Below are positions 13,651 to 27,229 of a stretch of 64,000 nucleotides of DNA, in pieces. This stretch comes from Rhynchosporium graminicola (Eukaryota; Ascomycota; Leotiomycetes; Helotiales; Ploettnerulaceae): positions 1,587-65,586 of the forward strand of contig FJUW01000086.1 in assembly GCA_900074885.1 (NCBI GenBank), written 5' to 3'. The notes beneath the pieces are model-generated. The model was not told the DNA's origin. It was given only the letters and a program-made list of their open reading frames with translations, and did not search any database. Each line of letters begins with the position of its first letter. The first letter of the stretch is position 1. A program made the position numbers and the translations under genes.

Positions 13651-16549
13651 TCTCCTTTCCCTAAGTATAAAAAGCTCTATCCTTAGAGAAAAAAGATAGT
13701 TCGACTAGTAATATATAATAAATATAAATAGTAATTATTATTAATCTCTTTTATTACTTTCCCCTGATAAATCTAATATATCCTTATTAAAATTTAACCC
13801 GGTTATAATTTATAGGATTAAAGTTATATCCTTTATATCCTTATTCTCCTTAGTTATGATTATCTTTATTAGGGCTAGCTTTTTTATTAGTCTAATTACT
13901 CGCTTCCCCTTCCCTTTTAGAGTAGATTTAGTAGGCTTTAGTAATATAATCGTATTATTATCGCTATCTTCTATAAGGTTAGAGGTCTAAGTAGTTAGTA
14001 AAACTAGACTTATTAGCTTCTTCTTTAGGTAAAGTTTTCTTAGTTCGTATAGTTAGGGTTTAGTATCTAGTACTATTATACTGAAAAGGCGTCTGTTTAT
14101 AGTATTACTCTAGTTTTCTTAATTAACGAGATCTTTAATAGCGTATATTATTTCTATATTTCCCGCGATACGAGTTAGTCCCTATATACTTATTAATTTT
14201 CTTAAGAAGAGTATTCTATTTTTAACTAAGTCTATAACTCTCTAATGATATCCTAGCCTTAAGGGTTAATATATTAGGAGTTATAATAAAGCGAAGATAA
14301 AAGACTTATAGCGTTTTAGTATATTTCTATTTAGTTTTATAATATTAGTCTTATTAGTTCTCTTTAACTTTCTTCCGCCCTTAGTATCCTTCGACTAGCT
14401 ATAGTTAACTATACTTACGTATCCTTCTATATTATTAATAGGAGTTAATAGTAATTTCGATTAGATATTATAATCTAAGGATAATATAATTAAATTCGTT
14501 ATATTTCCTATATCGATACGAGGTTTAATTAAATACGACTATTAATACGCTACTATACTACTTTTAATCTCGCTCTAAAAAATTAGGCCTTATACGTTCA
14601 GACGTTTATATAAGAATATAAGGTCTCTTATCTTATTACTTACGACTAGTACTTATTATAGTTTAGGCGTAAGTAGAGTTAGAGAGTATCTTAAAATATA
14701 GAATAAAATTCCTAATGTTATAATTATTAGGTCTAAGTCGTAGAAAGGTACCTAATATAATAGACTTAGTATAAATTCTATATAGTAGCCCGGTCTATTA
14801 ATATTAATTCTTAGAAGAGCTACTATACTTATAACTACGTCTAGTACTAGTAGGCGTAAGATCTGTACTAGCCTGACTATCTCTAGCGTAATAGTATATA
14901 TAATCTCGCTAAGTAGTGCGATTATAGACTTATAAGAGGTACTAATTAATGTAGTTAGTAGAGTGTCTAGAATAGTAATAGGGTTTAGTATATCTTAAAG
15001 CGCGCGAAAACATTCTTCGATAACTGCTTTAGTATCTGCATAAGCTTAAATTATTAAGGAATATCTATTATATAATATCTAGAGAAGATATAGTGCGTAG
15101 TTAGCGCGGTCCCTATCTAATAGAGATCTATCGAGTATATAGAGAAAGTCCCCTATTAACTTATATATATTCTGTCTCTACTATAAGTGAAATATATACG
15201 CTATAATATATTATAGCAGAAGCTATAGCTTATAGGAATATTTCAAAGCTCGGCTTTAAACTATTATACCCTCTTATTAGCGCGTTATCGAGGATGAATT
15301 ATCTATCGGTTTTACGTCTTATAATAATACTAATATCTTCCTTAGCTTTAATTAATAGAGATAAGGTCTAGTATAAACTATCGAATACTAAAGAAGCGCT
15401 AATTAGTTAAAATACTTTCCTATTTACTTATATATCTTCTTTATACTCCTTAGTAAGTTCTACTGCTCCGGCCTCTTTTAATCTTTTTTATTAGATTTTC
15501 TTCTATTTCTTTAGTTCTTATAGTTCTTAAAGGACTAGGCGGAATTTATCTTTAAGATACTCTTATATAATAATTTCTATAAAATAGTAGTACTAATTAT
15601 ACTATATCTCCCTTATAATATTAGTAGCTTTAAACTTCTAGCCTCTAAGAACTATAATATCTCTATTAGGATAGATAATATATCTAATTCTTATATCAGG
15701 AGTTATAAGACTATTTAGGGGAAAGTCGTTTATAGTAAGGCGTAGGCGGAAGGCGTCTCCGAAGGCTACTTACTAAGAGTATAAGTATATATTAATTAGC
15801 GAAAAGTTAGTAGAGAACTATTTAAAAAGACTACTTATCGATATATTATAGTAAGCTACGCTAATTAGATAGTTTCTTAGATAGATACTAGTTAGGATAC
15901 GAACGTTACCTTAGGGGCGTTCGATATATAAGCCGAGTTCCTTATTATCTTAGATAAGTTAGTAAAGATAAAGCTAGTTCTTATAGTATATTCTATCCTT
16001 AGGAGCCTTATAATAAAGTATAAATAATTATTAAAATACTTAAGGAAAGTTACTATTTAGGTCAGTATACTTATAAGGGTTATCTAACTCTTTACTCTAT
16101 ATAGTAAGGTTAAGTAGGATATCTCGGGTAACTCTAATAATACTACTTATTTTATACTTTAAACTATATTCGTTCCTCTTAATATTAAGGTAAAGTAATC
16201 TATCTTATAGACCTTAAAAGATTCGTAGAATATTACTTCAACGAACTAGTTAAGTAAAAGAGGATAATAAGTATACTAGGGACAATAGGGTAAGAGAGTC
16301 GAGAGTTCTTAGTATATTATTATTAGTTATTATATTCGTGCGAAAGATAAAGTAGACTCTTATCGCAGTTAATATAAAGTTAATAGTAAGAGTGCAGATA
16401 AAAGAGTTAATATATAATAATAAGATTATTATTATTAGAATTTTATATACGTATATTAGATAAGGAGGAGCTTAAGGAAGTAAATAAACGCGATAGTAAG
16501 GCGGGAATATTAATAAGGCTAATTTACTAAAATATACGTTATATAGACG
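13651..16549 (-). other. Unassigned 2.9-kb 3' region of C
   Basis: Sequence between the end of pol and the 3' LTR of C. If TAA/TAG are read as former Gln/Trp, the minus strand from about 15,250 to 13,830 is a readable basic frame with relatively few stops, ending in a Lys/Arg-rich segment (GKGKRVIRLIKK). The plus strand is also partly readable in one frame over 13,862-16,400. I cannot decide which strand, if either, was coding. No domain is recognised. Confidence 0.4.
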
Positions 16550-18696
16550 ATTTATTATTTATATACTAAGGAGCTCTCGAACTTAGCGACTAAGTTCGGT
16601 ATATCCTCCTTTAGTATTAAGGCGAGTTCCTAAGATATAGTCTAATAACTTATATACTTAACCTTATAGTATATCTTCCTTATCTTATCTTTAGGTTATT
16701 TTCTAAGCTCTTTATATAAGATCTTCTCGATAATATAACGTTTAGTACTATCTTTATTATATATCGGGCTAAGTTCAGGTATAGTCCGATCAAATAGATC
16801 CGGTACTACTAGCTCTAAGTATTTAATTAAGATTACTAAGTATATATTTATCTATTCGAGTAGCTCTAGTTCGTAAGTAAGTAGGTTTACTCGCTTAATA
16901 ATCTTATATAGTCTAGATTTAATAAAAGATAGCTTAGTCTGATTCTATAAGAGCTTATACTTAGAGTCTATCCCTTTAGCTAGTCTAATATAAACTTTAG
17001 CTCTTAGCTTAAGTAATACTAGTATCCGGCTCTTATTAAAAGCTAGCTTTATACGAGACTATACTAATATAACTAATTTAATTATATTCTGAAATAAGGT
17101 TTAATAGTTATATATAAAGTCTTATCCCTCCTTTATAGTAAATACTTAAGTAATAGTATAATTAGTAGAAGAGAAAAGGGATCGGGGTTTTTAGCTAAAT
17201 CTTAGTTCGTAAGGTATAAACCCGGTAAAGGTATTTTCTAAAGTATTAAGGATAAAAGATATAGCTAGTATAAAATCTTCCTAATTAGACTAATCGAAAC
17301 GTCTAGTAATAGTATAGTATAAAGCGTAGATAAATATTTAATTAGACTATTCTAATTAACTATCTGCCTTAGGGTTATTTACTATAGTAAAAGCTAAGCT
17401 AATATTAGCGAAACTATATACGTCTCCCTAAAATCCGCTAGTAAATCGTATATCCTAATCTGAAATTATCTTCTTTAGAACTCCTAGGTCTATATACGCG
17501 TCCTTATAATAAGCTTTAGCTTAGTTTTCGCCTCCCTAATCCTTATATCTAATAATAACCTTAATCTATTTCGTTATCTAGTCTATAAATAGTAAGACTA
17601 AGTCGTATCTTTCCTTAGAAATTGGGAATCTTATAATTAAGTCTATATAGAATATATAGAGTTAAGTTATTAGAGGTAGAATTAGTATAAGTATATTATT
17701 TAGTAGACTTCTGCTTAGTTTCGCTATTTAATAAGTAGGATAGGATACTATATATAATTAAACTATTCGCTATATCTTATATATAAATACCTTATCTTTT
17801 AGGAAATTATATATCCTCTATACTCTTACGTGTGCTCGGTTATCATAAGCGATACTAAGGACCTTCTTAATTAACTTTTCAGGTATATATATATATTTAA
17901 CTTTATTAAGGTTCCGAAAGAAAAGTAACTTTATTCTAGTATTAAATCGGAATAACTTAAAAGTAGAGATATATTTATTCCGAGGAGACTTTTAGTAGTC
18001 TATCTTTATTTTACGATAAAGCTATCTAAAAGTTCTATCTATTAGAAGCTAGCGTAAGATAGATACTACTAGTTATTTATCTATATATATAGATATTAAA
18101 TATGAAATTACTTTATTATCTTATACTAAGTAATATATTACTTTTAAAACTAAGATATCTCTATTATTTAACTAATATACTATATTCGAAAGTACTTAGA
18201 TTCTTTTATCCTAAGGCGATTAGCGTTATAGCTAGCTTAAGGTATCTGCGTTCAGATATATTTTCTTAGCTCTATAGATTATATTTATCTTATACGTATA
18301 TTTAGCTAAGAAGAGAAACTAATTATCTAATTAGTTACTCTTCTTACGAGGACGATCCTTAAAGTAGGATAATATTACTTAATAATCTATATAAATAGTA
18401 AAATTTATACTATCGAGATATTATAATAACTTCTCTAGCGCCTATACTAGTGCGCTTATCTCTAGCTTAGTAAGCTAGTAATTTATTTCTATTATAGATA
18501 AGGACTTAGATAGGAATAGGACCGGCCTTTCTACTCTATTAGTACTATCTACTTAATAAAGAGCTATACTATATCCGAATTCCTTAGAACTATCGATATA
18601 AAGTATAAAGTCCTATCTGAAGTCAGGGAATTTAAGAGTTAGTACTAAAGTAAGCTAGTCTTTTAATATATTAAATACTTATTTAGACTTATATAG
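16550..18696 (-). pseudogene. C RNase H, integrase and C-terminal region
   Basis: Read right to left. RNase H is at about 18,650-18,200, with readable blocks such as LYIDSSKEFGYSIAL and FTIYIDY. Integrase is at about 17,950-17,100, containing DAYIDLGVLKKIISD and a following IRFTSGF block equivalent to the conserved S-D-R-G...F-x-S motif. A charged C-terminal part reaches about 16,560. Interrupted on the right by element E at 18,696. Confidence 0.78.
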
Positions 18697-18898
18697 TATA
18701 ACGATATAAGACTTAAGGCGGTATATAAGTAAGAATAAACAAGTAGGGAGGCTAAGAGCGATCTTATATAGTTTAGTATAAAGGAAACAGAAAGATATAG
18801 AGCTCTAAAGGAGTCTATACCTTCTATATATATAAGGAGGGTATACTTAAGGCACCGATACTAGCTCGTATCTGCCACGTATACTATACGCCGTTATA
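18697..18898 (-). repeat. 3' LTR of E (202 bp)
   Basis: Starts TATAACGATATAAG and ends CCGTTATA. Near-identical to 20,003-20,204. Confidence 0.88.
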
Positions 18899-20002
18899 TT
18901 ACCCTCTTCTAAGATAAAAGCTCGCCCTCGAGCCTTTAAAGGTAATAAGAAACGAAAGAAAAGAGAGTTAAATCTAGTCGAATTCCAAATAAAATCTAAG
19001 TGATTATTAATCTAAAGCATAAGACGTAAATTACTCTTTCTTCGTTTTTAATATCGGATAATCGCCCTTATAGTAATTATACTTCTTATAGTAGTAATAT
19101 TATACTTCCTCGATAGGTATTAAGGGCTCAGAAGACGTGCTAACTATCGGTAGAGCTAGAGTAGCTCGAGGTATTAAAAGTAGTCGAGAGAGTTCTAAAT
19201 CGAGTTCTAAAGAAGCTAAAAGATTAAGGAGGGTCAGATATCTTCGTTAAGTAGATATAGAAAGTATTAAATTAAAAGTTCTAGTAGAGGGAGGTCGATT
19301 CTGCTGAGAGAGATAAATTATACCGGGGTATAGGGATTATAAGTCGAATTCCGATAATTTCCGCTAAGGTAATAAGCTACTTCGTCCTAGCCTAAAAGTA
19401 AGGTTTTTCGCTATTAGAGCTACTTTCGGAAGGTTAAAGTCAGGTAAAGGGATAAAAGTTCTTTTCTAATAGAAGGAGGTCGATTCTGCTAAAGGGGATA
19501 AATTATACTAGGGTATAGGGGTTATAAGTCGGATTCCGGTAATTTCCGCTAGGGTAATAAGCTATTTTATCCTAGCCTAAAAGTAAGATTTTTCGCTATT
19601 AGAGCTACTTTCGGAAGGTTAAAGTTAAGTAAGAGGATAATAAATATTAGGGCTTATAAGGAAGTTTCTACCTAAAATTTATCTGCTATTTTATTTCGTA
19701 CGCATAAAAGAACGAGTTTCGAAGTATCCGAGAGTGATTTCGTAATAATACTAGTGCTTCTAAGGCTGAATTATATTTAAATTCCTAGCTATCCGAGAGA
19801 TCTCTAGAATCTTAACTCTTTTAAAAACCTAACTATCGAATTCGTAATTAATAGTACTAACTATTTCCGTATAATTCCGAAAATCTAAGGTAAGTAGAGA
19901 TAACTTAGCGAAGAGCTCCTTAGTAGTTATACGTCCGAATCGAGTTTTCTAAGTGAGATATTATTTAATACTATCCCTAGTAGTCTTAATCTTTCTATTT
20001 AA
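18899..20002 (-). pseudogene. E gag remnant with CCHC spacing
   Basis: On the minus strand, about 19,055-19,100 gives residues in exact C-x2-C-x4-H-x4-C spacing, but all four ligand positions now read Tyr (TAT or TAC), the RIP products of TGT/TGC and CAC/CAT. A charged segment follows. The right part (about 19,780-20,000) shares blocks such as ATCCGAGAGATCTCTAG with the gag of B (about 40,643-40,660). No other domain is seen. Confidence 0.55.
19274..19652 (-). repeat. Tandem duplication inside E (about 185 bp x 2)
   Basis: Two imperfect copies with a 180-185 bp offset: the block beginning AGGTCGATTCTGCT occurs at 19,292 and 19,477, and each copy ends in a CTTTCGGAAGGTTAAAGT segment. The copies differ mainly by CpA/TpA-type transitions and a small indel. 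Confidence 0.8.
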
Positions 20003-20204
20003 TATAACGATATAAGACTTAAGGTAGTATATAAGTAAGAATAAATAAGTAAGGAGGCTAAGAGCGATCTTATATAGTCTAGTATAAAGGAAACAGAAAG
20101 ATATAGAGCTCTAAAGGAGTCTGTACTTTCTATATATATAAGGAGAGTATACTTAAGGCACTAATACTAGCCCGTATCTACCACGTATACTATACGCCGT
20201 CATA
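20003..20204 (-). repeat. 5' LTR of E (202 bp)
   Basis: Ends GCCGTCATA. The preceding internal bases (TCTTAATCTTTCTATTTAA) resemble the equivalent bases of B at about 40,735-40,753 (TCTTAATCTTTTTGTTTAA). Confidence 0.88.
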
Positions 20205-20209
20205 TATAG

Positions 20210-20661
20210 TAAGTTATCTATATATTACTTAGAGTATATTTTAGTATCCTTATAATATTTAGCTTTCTGAGACTAGGTTAAATTAGTATATTCTTTATAC
20301 TTTAGTTATAGAAACAGAATAAGTATCGCTTTAGTATAGCTACCTTATCTTACTCTCTCTCGTAGTATATTCTTGAATCCGATTATCTTAAGTTCTAATA
20401 ATAGTAAGGAGATAGCTATATAGTATAATATAAATTTATAATAATACCTGAAAAATCCTAGCGCTTTTTCTAATTAAGATAAAGTTCTTAGAAATTCCTA
20501 AGATTATACTATTTCTATTTTCTCTTCTAAGGTATTTAGCTCTAGTCTAGATACTTTATATCTTAGCGCCTTAATAGATAGCTAGGCGAAGTAGTATTTC
20601 CCTAGAGCTAGTATAACTCCGGCGTCTTCTAGTAAAGTAAGCGCTAGATCTAAGTCTTTTA
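20210..20661 (-). pseudogene. C RT thumb fragment
   Basis: A fragment of C between E and A2. On the minus strand it reads as the C-terminal part of a Gypsy RT (blocks such as DLALTLLEDAGV and LGFFRYYYKF), matching the region just after the catalytic palm. It links the RT of 27,230-27,980 to the RNase H at 18,696. Confidence 0.78.
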
Positions 20662-20896
20662 TATAACGACTAGTTAGGTTTAGAGATCTCTCCTTATTAG
20701 TAGAAACACTTACTACTAAGCGAGATTATACGAGTAGAGTTTAGGGGCCCCTTTTTATATATATACTTCTATTCTCTCTTTACTTCTTTACTCTTTAGTT
20801 ATAGATTCTTAAGTGATTCTTACTACTTTATATTCATAGTAATATAAGGTCTTATTACTTAGGTAGTTTTAAGACCTTTCTAGAGTAAGCGTTATA
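20662..20896 (+). repeat. 5' LTR of A2
   Basis: Starts TATAACGACTAG and ends GCGTTATA; 235 bp. Confidence 0.92.
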
Positions 20897-20959
20897 TTAT
20901 CTATAACTCTTTTACTTATATCTAGGAAGATAGTAAATATCTACTTATATAATACATAT

Positions 20960-23900
20960 ATACCTAGAGCTACTAAACGAAGGAGACTAAACTATATAGA
21001 GAAGGCTTATACTAAGTATAAACTTAAAGAATAGCACTTAAACCGAAGTAACTTAAGTCCGATAAATTGACTATTAGTTCTCCGACTCCCTTTACTTCCT
21101 ATTCTTCGGTAACTTATAATACTTGCTATAACTTACCTCTCTCTATAGTAGAGAGTACTCGCGATAACGCCTCGTCCGAGTTAAGCTCTTTAACTCTTAC
21201 TATAATTAACGAACTTACTAAGTCGCTAAACCTTCTCGATAATACTCCTATATTAATAGTAACTATAAGTAACTTATAGGAAGACTGCGCTTACTAGCTA
21301 TAAGAGGCAGAAAAGAAGCTCGCAGAAGAGAGATAATTAAACGCTAACTTATCTATAGAATTACGCTAGTTACAGGATAAGTTCCTAGAACTACGCTAGT
21401 TAATTACCTAGCGCTCTACTAAGTCTATATTATTTAATAACGTTTAATCGCGTATAATACCGCTACTATTAATTAAAGAAGATAATACTACTCTTACGCC
21501 TAATAATTATCATCGAGAATAATCTACCGAAGGAATATTATTAATATTATACGCTACGTATATAGAGAAGATACTGAACTTTCTAAATAAGCTCTCTAAT
21601 AGAATCGACTACTCTTTAAAACTCTAGGAAGTACAGATACGTAACGCCCTCTAGTACTACTCTAGCTACTTTATCGACGAAGACTACTATAAAGATTAGT
21701 TACTTAACTAAACGAAAAGAATAGCTAGAACTTACCTAGAACTCTTATTCTTAGAACTAGAAATAACGAAGAAAGTAATATAATCGATTCACTCGATATA
21801 ATCACTTAACTCGTCTTCTTCTTATCTAATCTATATAACTAATAAACTATAAGAGCTAGCTACTCCGCGCTAAAGATAAATTATAAGTAGACCTTCTGGA
21901 TATTCTACTACGAGTTTCGTACGCTAGCTCGTAAAGCTAGAGTAAATAATTAATCGACTCTGAAAATGGACTTATAAGAGAAGCTACCTATATAGCTACG
22001 GAAATAGCTCTTCTAATAGTACTAAACGTTAAGGACACTAGAAGAATACGTTAAGGCTATATAAGCTAAAGACTAAGGTTAATTTATTAAAAAGACTTAC
22101 TATTCCGAGTCTTCAGCTAAAGCTAGCGCGACTCGGGAACGCCCTATAAATACCTCCTTCTAGTGCCGTAGTACTAACTCTTCTTCTTATCTATAAATTA
22201 GTTTTCTTACGCCTAAGAATACTAGTATAACTAGTAAATAAGTACTATACTCTGCACGAAACGATACGCCTCGTGTATAATCGCCGGCGAATACTCCTTA
22301 TTACTTTACGCTTACCTTATATCTACGCTTATTATTAGCTCGACCTAATACTCCGTATCGAATTAACGTAATTAATACTAATAATAACGTTAATAGCGAG
22401 CTAGAAGATAATAACGATAAAGAAACGTATAACGACACCTAGGAGTATATTAAACCGCTAGTAAAAGACTACGCTTAGGGAAAGACTCCTTCCTAGGTAA
22501 TATACGAGATATGCGATATCTTAACCTTATGAAGCTTCTTAGTAGTTAATCGTTTACTATACGTACTACTCTTACTAAGAATAGACTCTTATATAAGCTA
22601 CTTGTACTTCTCGATTCTAGAGCTAATAGATACTATTTTATTAATTATTCTTTTCTTAAATCCCTTTCCTTCTTCTTAAAACCTTTAATTTACTCTCTAC
22701 TAAACGTAATTCCTATTAAAGGCTTTAATAGCGTTAATAGTAGTACTATTAGTTACTATACGATACTTAATTTAATAGTAGATTATCGCGTTTAGGTATT
22801 TACCCCCTTTCTTATTACTACTCTCGGAAACTATAGTATTATATTCGGAAGGACTTAGCTTTCGGAATATTAAGTACTCTTAGATACCTCTAAATAATAG
22901 ATTATTTAGCTACTATATACTCCTCTTAGTAACGTTTATAGCTCTCCGATCGAGATTAAGGACTTATATAAATACTATACTTATTAGCGCTACTAATATA
23001 ATACTAACAAACGAAACGAACGCCTTAATCAGTTCTGAGAAGCGTACGAGGAATAGCGAAGCGTAACTAACTCTCTTATTAATATTCGAGCTATTATTAA
23101 CTCTATCTCTATTATTAAACGACTATTACTAGCTCGGAAGCGTATTTCTAGGGAGACTTATAGCTATAAAAATATCTAAAACTCTCCCCTAGAGAGTGTT
23201 CTATAGGTAACTAACCCTCTATTACTACTACCGATCAGTTAGGACTATTTCTCCGGCGTTTATACTACTTATTATAGATACGATAAGCTTAAGTGTTTAT
23301 TACCTGAAGAATAAGAATAAAGTAATAAAGAGAAGTCTTTATACTTTAGAGAAGCTACTAATATATAGCTAAAGTGCGTATGATTTAGTGATATTATCGC
23401 TTATATCTCGCGTGAATCTCTACTTTAACTCTAATTAGAAGTCTCTATATTAAAGACTTATATATAAGACTATACTCGTGTAATTTATACTATAGATTAA
23501 TAGTTACTCGGAATACTATCTCGCGACTTAATAGAAGCTACTTAAAGTATAAAAATAGTTACTATGATATTTCGGAAGCGATAAAGATCATCTTATATGC
23601 TTAGACCTCTTCTAGAGCTTCCTACGCTAGAGATTTATACGATTAGTAGCTTAGCTTTCTATCTCTTATATAAACGCTAGAAGTCTTCTAATAATAAGAT
23701 CTTCTCTATTACTCTTTACGAGATAAATAAGCTTCTTAACGACCGAATCGCAGTTTAGTAACGTAATACTACTATCGTATCTTTAACTATCGACCTTACG
23801 GAATATTATAAAACTACTTAGTAATTTGCTATTAGCTTAAGCGAATTAGATTTAGAACTATAGATCCCTTACGAGTATAGCTAGTAGATATATATCTTTT

Positions 23901-26900
23901 CTAAGGAAGCTAGTGATATTCTCCCTCCTTATTACTCATGCGATTACCGAATTAAGCTTAAGGAAGGGGCCGAGAAGAACCTTAAATACTCCCTTTTATA
24001 TAAGATATCGGCTGAAGAACTTAAAGTCGTTAAGGCGTATATTACTAATAACTTAGCTAAAGGTTTCATCGAACCTTCTTAAGTACTATACGCTATACTT
24101 ATTCTTTTCGTTAAGAAAGCTAATAGAAGTCTAAGATTCTATATCGACTTTCGCGTACTTAATAACCTTATAAGGAAGGATTAATATCTATTACTATTAA
24201 TCGATAAAACTCTAGCTAGAATCTCTACTACTAAGATATTCACTAAACTAGATATTCGCTAGGTGTTCTACCGAATTCGAATGGATCTAGCCTCTGAAGA
24301 GTATACGACCTTCCGGACTTGTTATAGTATATATAAGTGTAAGGTACTCCCTTTTAGTCTGACTAATAGCCTTACGATATACTAGCGATATATGAATAAC
24401 GTCTTATTCGACTACTTAAACGACTTCTATATAGTATATCTAGACGATATTCTAATCTACTCTAACGACTTACTATAGTATTAATTATACGTATATAAGG
24501 TGCTATAACGATTATAAGACGCTAGATTATAAGCTAACCTTAAGAAGTATAAATTTAATATTACTTATACTAAATACTTTAGATTTATTATCTCTACTTC
24601 TAGGATCGAGGTAGACCTTAAGAAGGTTAATATTATATAATCTTAGAATTACTTAACTATAGTTAAGGGCGTATAATTATTCTTAAGCTTTTATAACTTC
24701 TACTAACGATTTATTAAGGACTACGGAATTATTATAAAACCTCTTATATAACTTACTAAAAATAACGTATTATTTCGGTTCGCTAAGGAGTATAAAGATA
24801 CTTTTAATTACCTAAAGCACGCTCTCACTTCGGTACTATTCCTCTACTACTATTAGTAATATCTATCTTATATAATCGAAATAGACGCTAGTGATAGAGT
24901 AATAGCAGGTATACTATTGTAATAGTACGACGAAGACTAGTTCCTAGTAGCTTACTTCTCTAAGACTATACTACTTGCTGAGCTTAATTACGCTATTTAT
25001 AATAAGGAAATACTTATAATTATATGATCTTTTAGTAACTAGAGATCTGAGCTTATAGGCGTATTATATTAGATCCGCGTTATTACTAATTATAAAGCTC
25101 TTAAGTACTTAATAACCTCTAAATAGCTAAACGCACGATAAGCCCGATAAGCCGAGCTACTTATAGATTATAACTTTATAATTACCTATTGACTTAGGAA
25201 GTATAATCTACTTACTAACGCTCTCTCTCGTAGAACAGATGAATTAGACGACTAGAATAACGCTAAAAGAACCTAGCGTTTATAGTAGCTATTACGCGAA
25301 GACTAAATCGATCTAGTACTACTTATAAGTAACATCCGGAATAGCTAAAACTCTATAGATAACTTTAAGCTTATTAAAACATTAGAAGTCGCAAACATAT
25401 CGCTAGTCTTTTCTATAGTATAGTAAGTACTTAATACTAATTATACTACGCTATTACTCTAAGCTTTACGGAAATAAGCTCTCTCTGCTACTCCTAGAAA
25501 ACTAACTATAGAAAAAGATCTTCTACTCTATGAAGGAAGACTAATTATACTTAATATCTTATACTTTCGAACGCTACTTATACGCGAAGTATACGACTAA
25601 TTAGAGATTACTTATCTAAGTGTAAAGAAGACCTTATAACTGCTAGTATTATAATACTAGTAGTACAGAATCGCTTTAACTATTAACTAGTATTACTATA
25701 ACTATTATACTTGCCGACGAATTCAAGTGCCGCGTGATAAGAAACCGGGCCTCCTCTAACCTCTGCCTATACTATCACGTCTATAGGAGTATATTATAAT
25801 CGACTACTATAGCTTTAACCGCGATAAATATAGCTATAATAAAATTCTAATATTTATAAAATATTTAAGTAAATAAGTAATTAGTATTCTATACTGAAAG
25901 ACTTCTGATACGCGCGACCTTATAAAGCTTTACTTATACTACGTATACTGCTATTTCGGAGCTCTATTAATAATTACCTCTAATAGAGGGCTTTAATTAA
26001 TTTACAGTTTTTAGACTATAGTTATTATAATTCTTAGTACTAAAAGATAGCTTTCTGCAGTAGATTACTTGTAAATAGATAGCTAAATAGAGATCTATAA
26101 CTAATATCTCTAACGCAGATTACGACTTTTTATCTCTTATTATTAAGATGACTAGTCGGAATTCTTATTTATTATAGACTATACCTAGATAACTCTCCCT
26201 TACGAATCCCTTAGAGGTCTCTTACCTTTTAAAGTTGTTTATAGATATATACCTCGCGTTAATTAGAATTAGAAAGACTTACCTGACTTTATTACGCTTA
26301 CTAATAAGTTAAATACTTAGTAAGCTCTAGATTACGCTAATTGTCTGCGCGACACTTAGACTACCGCTTAATCTAGCTTCTAACGTATATAAGCTAAGAT
26401 ATCCTAGTCCTATAATTGCTTACGCTATGAAGTCGACTTTACTATAGACGACCTTATCTAGCTAGATATACGCTACTTTACGAGTACTCGACCTAGTAAA
26501 AAACTCGACTTCCTAACTAATAGATCTTTCCGTGTAATTAAAAAGGTCGGAAGCTCTTATCGTCTAGAGCTCCTTACTAGTATGAAAGTATATAACGTAT
26601 TCCCTGCTGCTAAGCTACGGAAGTATCTAAATAACTCTTTACTAAGATAAACCTTACTACTGCTACTACTTATTAATATTACTAGTAACGATAAATAAGA
26701 GATCGAAGATATACTTACGTGCCGTAAGTAGCGTAATAGCTTCTTATACCGAGTTTCCTAGTTAAATCAAGATATCGATCTTATATAGTATAACGCTATA
26801 GACGTTAAATACGCTCCTGCTAAGCTATAATAATTCCACCTTAATAACCTAATATAAGCTAGACCTCCTGCTAAACTACTTAATTAGCTAAAAGCTTTCT

Positions 26901-26989
26901 ACGATAGAATTAATAATTACGACTACCTTAATAATAATAAGGAGATAGACTAACGCTCGAGGGCGAGCTTTTTTCGGAGGGGAGGGTAG
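20960..26989 (+). pseudogene. A2 gag-pol, RIP-degraded
   Basis: Gag begins near 20,960 and contains an open 70-residue stretch (21,067-21,279). The protease region is near 22,600. RT is at about 24,050-24,560 with an intact YLDD box at 24,437-24,448. RNase H, integrase and a chromodomain-like block follow to about 26,850, then the ARGRAFF-type tail and polypurine tract. TAG/TAA stops occur throughout, so no functional product is expected. Confidence 0.88.
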
Positions 26990-27224
26990 TATAACGACTA
27001 GTTAGGTTTAGAAGTCTCTCCCTATTAGTAGAAACACTTACTACTAAGCGAGATTACACGAGTAGAGTTTAAGGGCCCCTTTTCATATATATACTTCTAT
27101 TCTCTCTTTACTTCTTCACTCCTTAGTTATAGATTCTCAAGTGATTCTTACTACTTCATATTCATAGTAATATGAGGTCTTATTACTCAGGTAGTTTTGA
27201 GACCTTTCTAGAGCAAGCGTCACA
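26990..27224 (+). repeat. 3' LTR of A2
   Basis: Starts TATAACGACTAG and ends GCGTCACA; preceded by the polypurine tract GGAGGGGAGGGTAG. Confidence 0.92.
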
Positions 27225-27229
27225 TTTTA

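Larger units (their letters stand above)
18697..20204 (-). mobile_element. Short gag-only LTR element E (1,508 bp)
   Basis: Complete small element in C with 202-bp LTRs at 18,697-18,898 and 20,003-20,204 and a perfect TSD TATAG (18,692-18,696 and 20,205-20,209). The internal 1.1 kb has a purine-rich tract beside the left LTR, so it reads on the minus strand. It holds a gag-type zinc knuckle and a short pol tail (ARGRAF-type at about 18,910-18,930) but no protease, RT or integrase. The first about 78 bp of its LTR and the bases beside the 5' LTR closely match element B, suggesting mobilisation by B-type enzymes. Confidence 0.85.
20662..27224 (+). mobile_element. Gypsy element A2 (6,563 bp)
   Basis: Complete plus-strand A-family element in C. 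LTRs are 235 bp (20,662-20,896 and 26,990-27,224) with a perfect TSD TTTTA (20,657-20,661 and 27,225-27,229). Same gene order as A1 and moderately RIP-mutated; the last bases of the 3' LTR (GAGCAAGCGTCACA) keep the ancestral form. Confidence 0.93.
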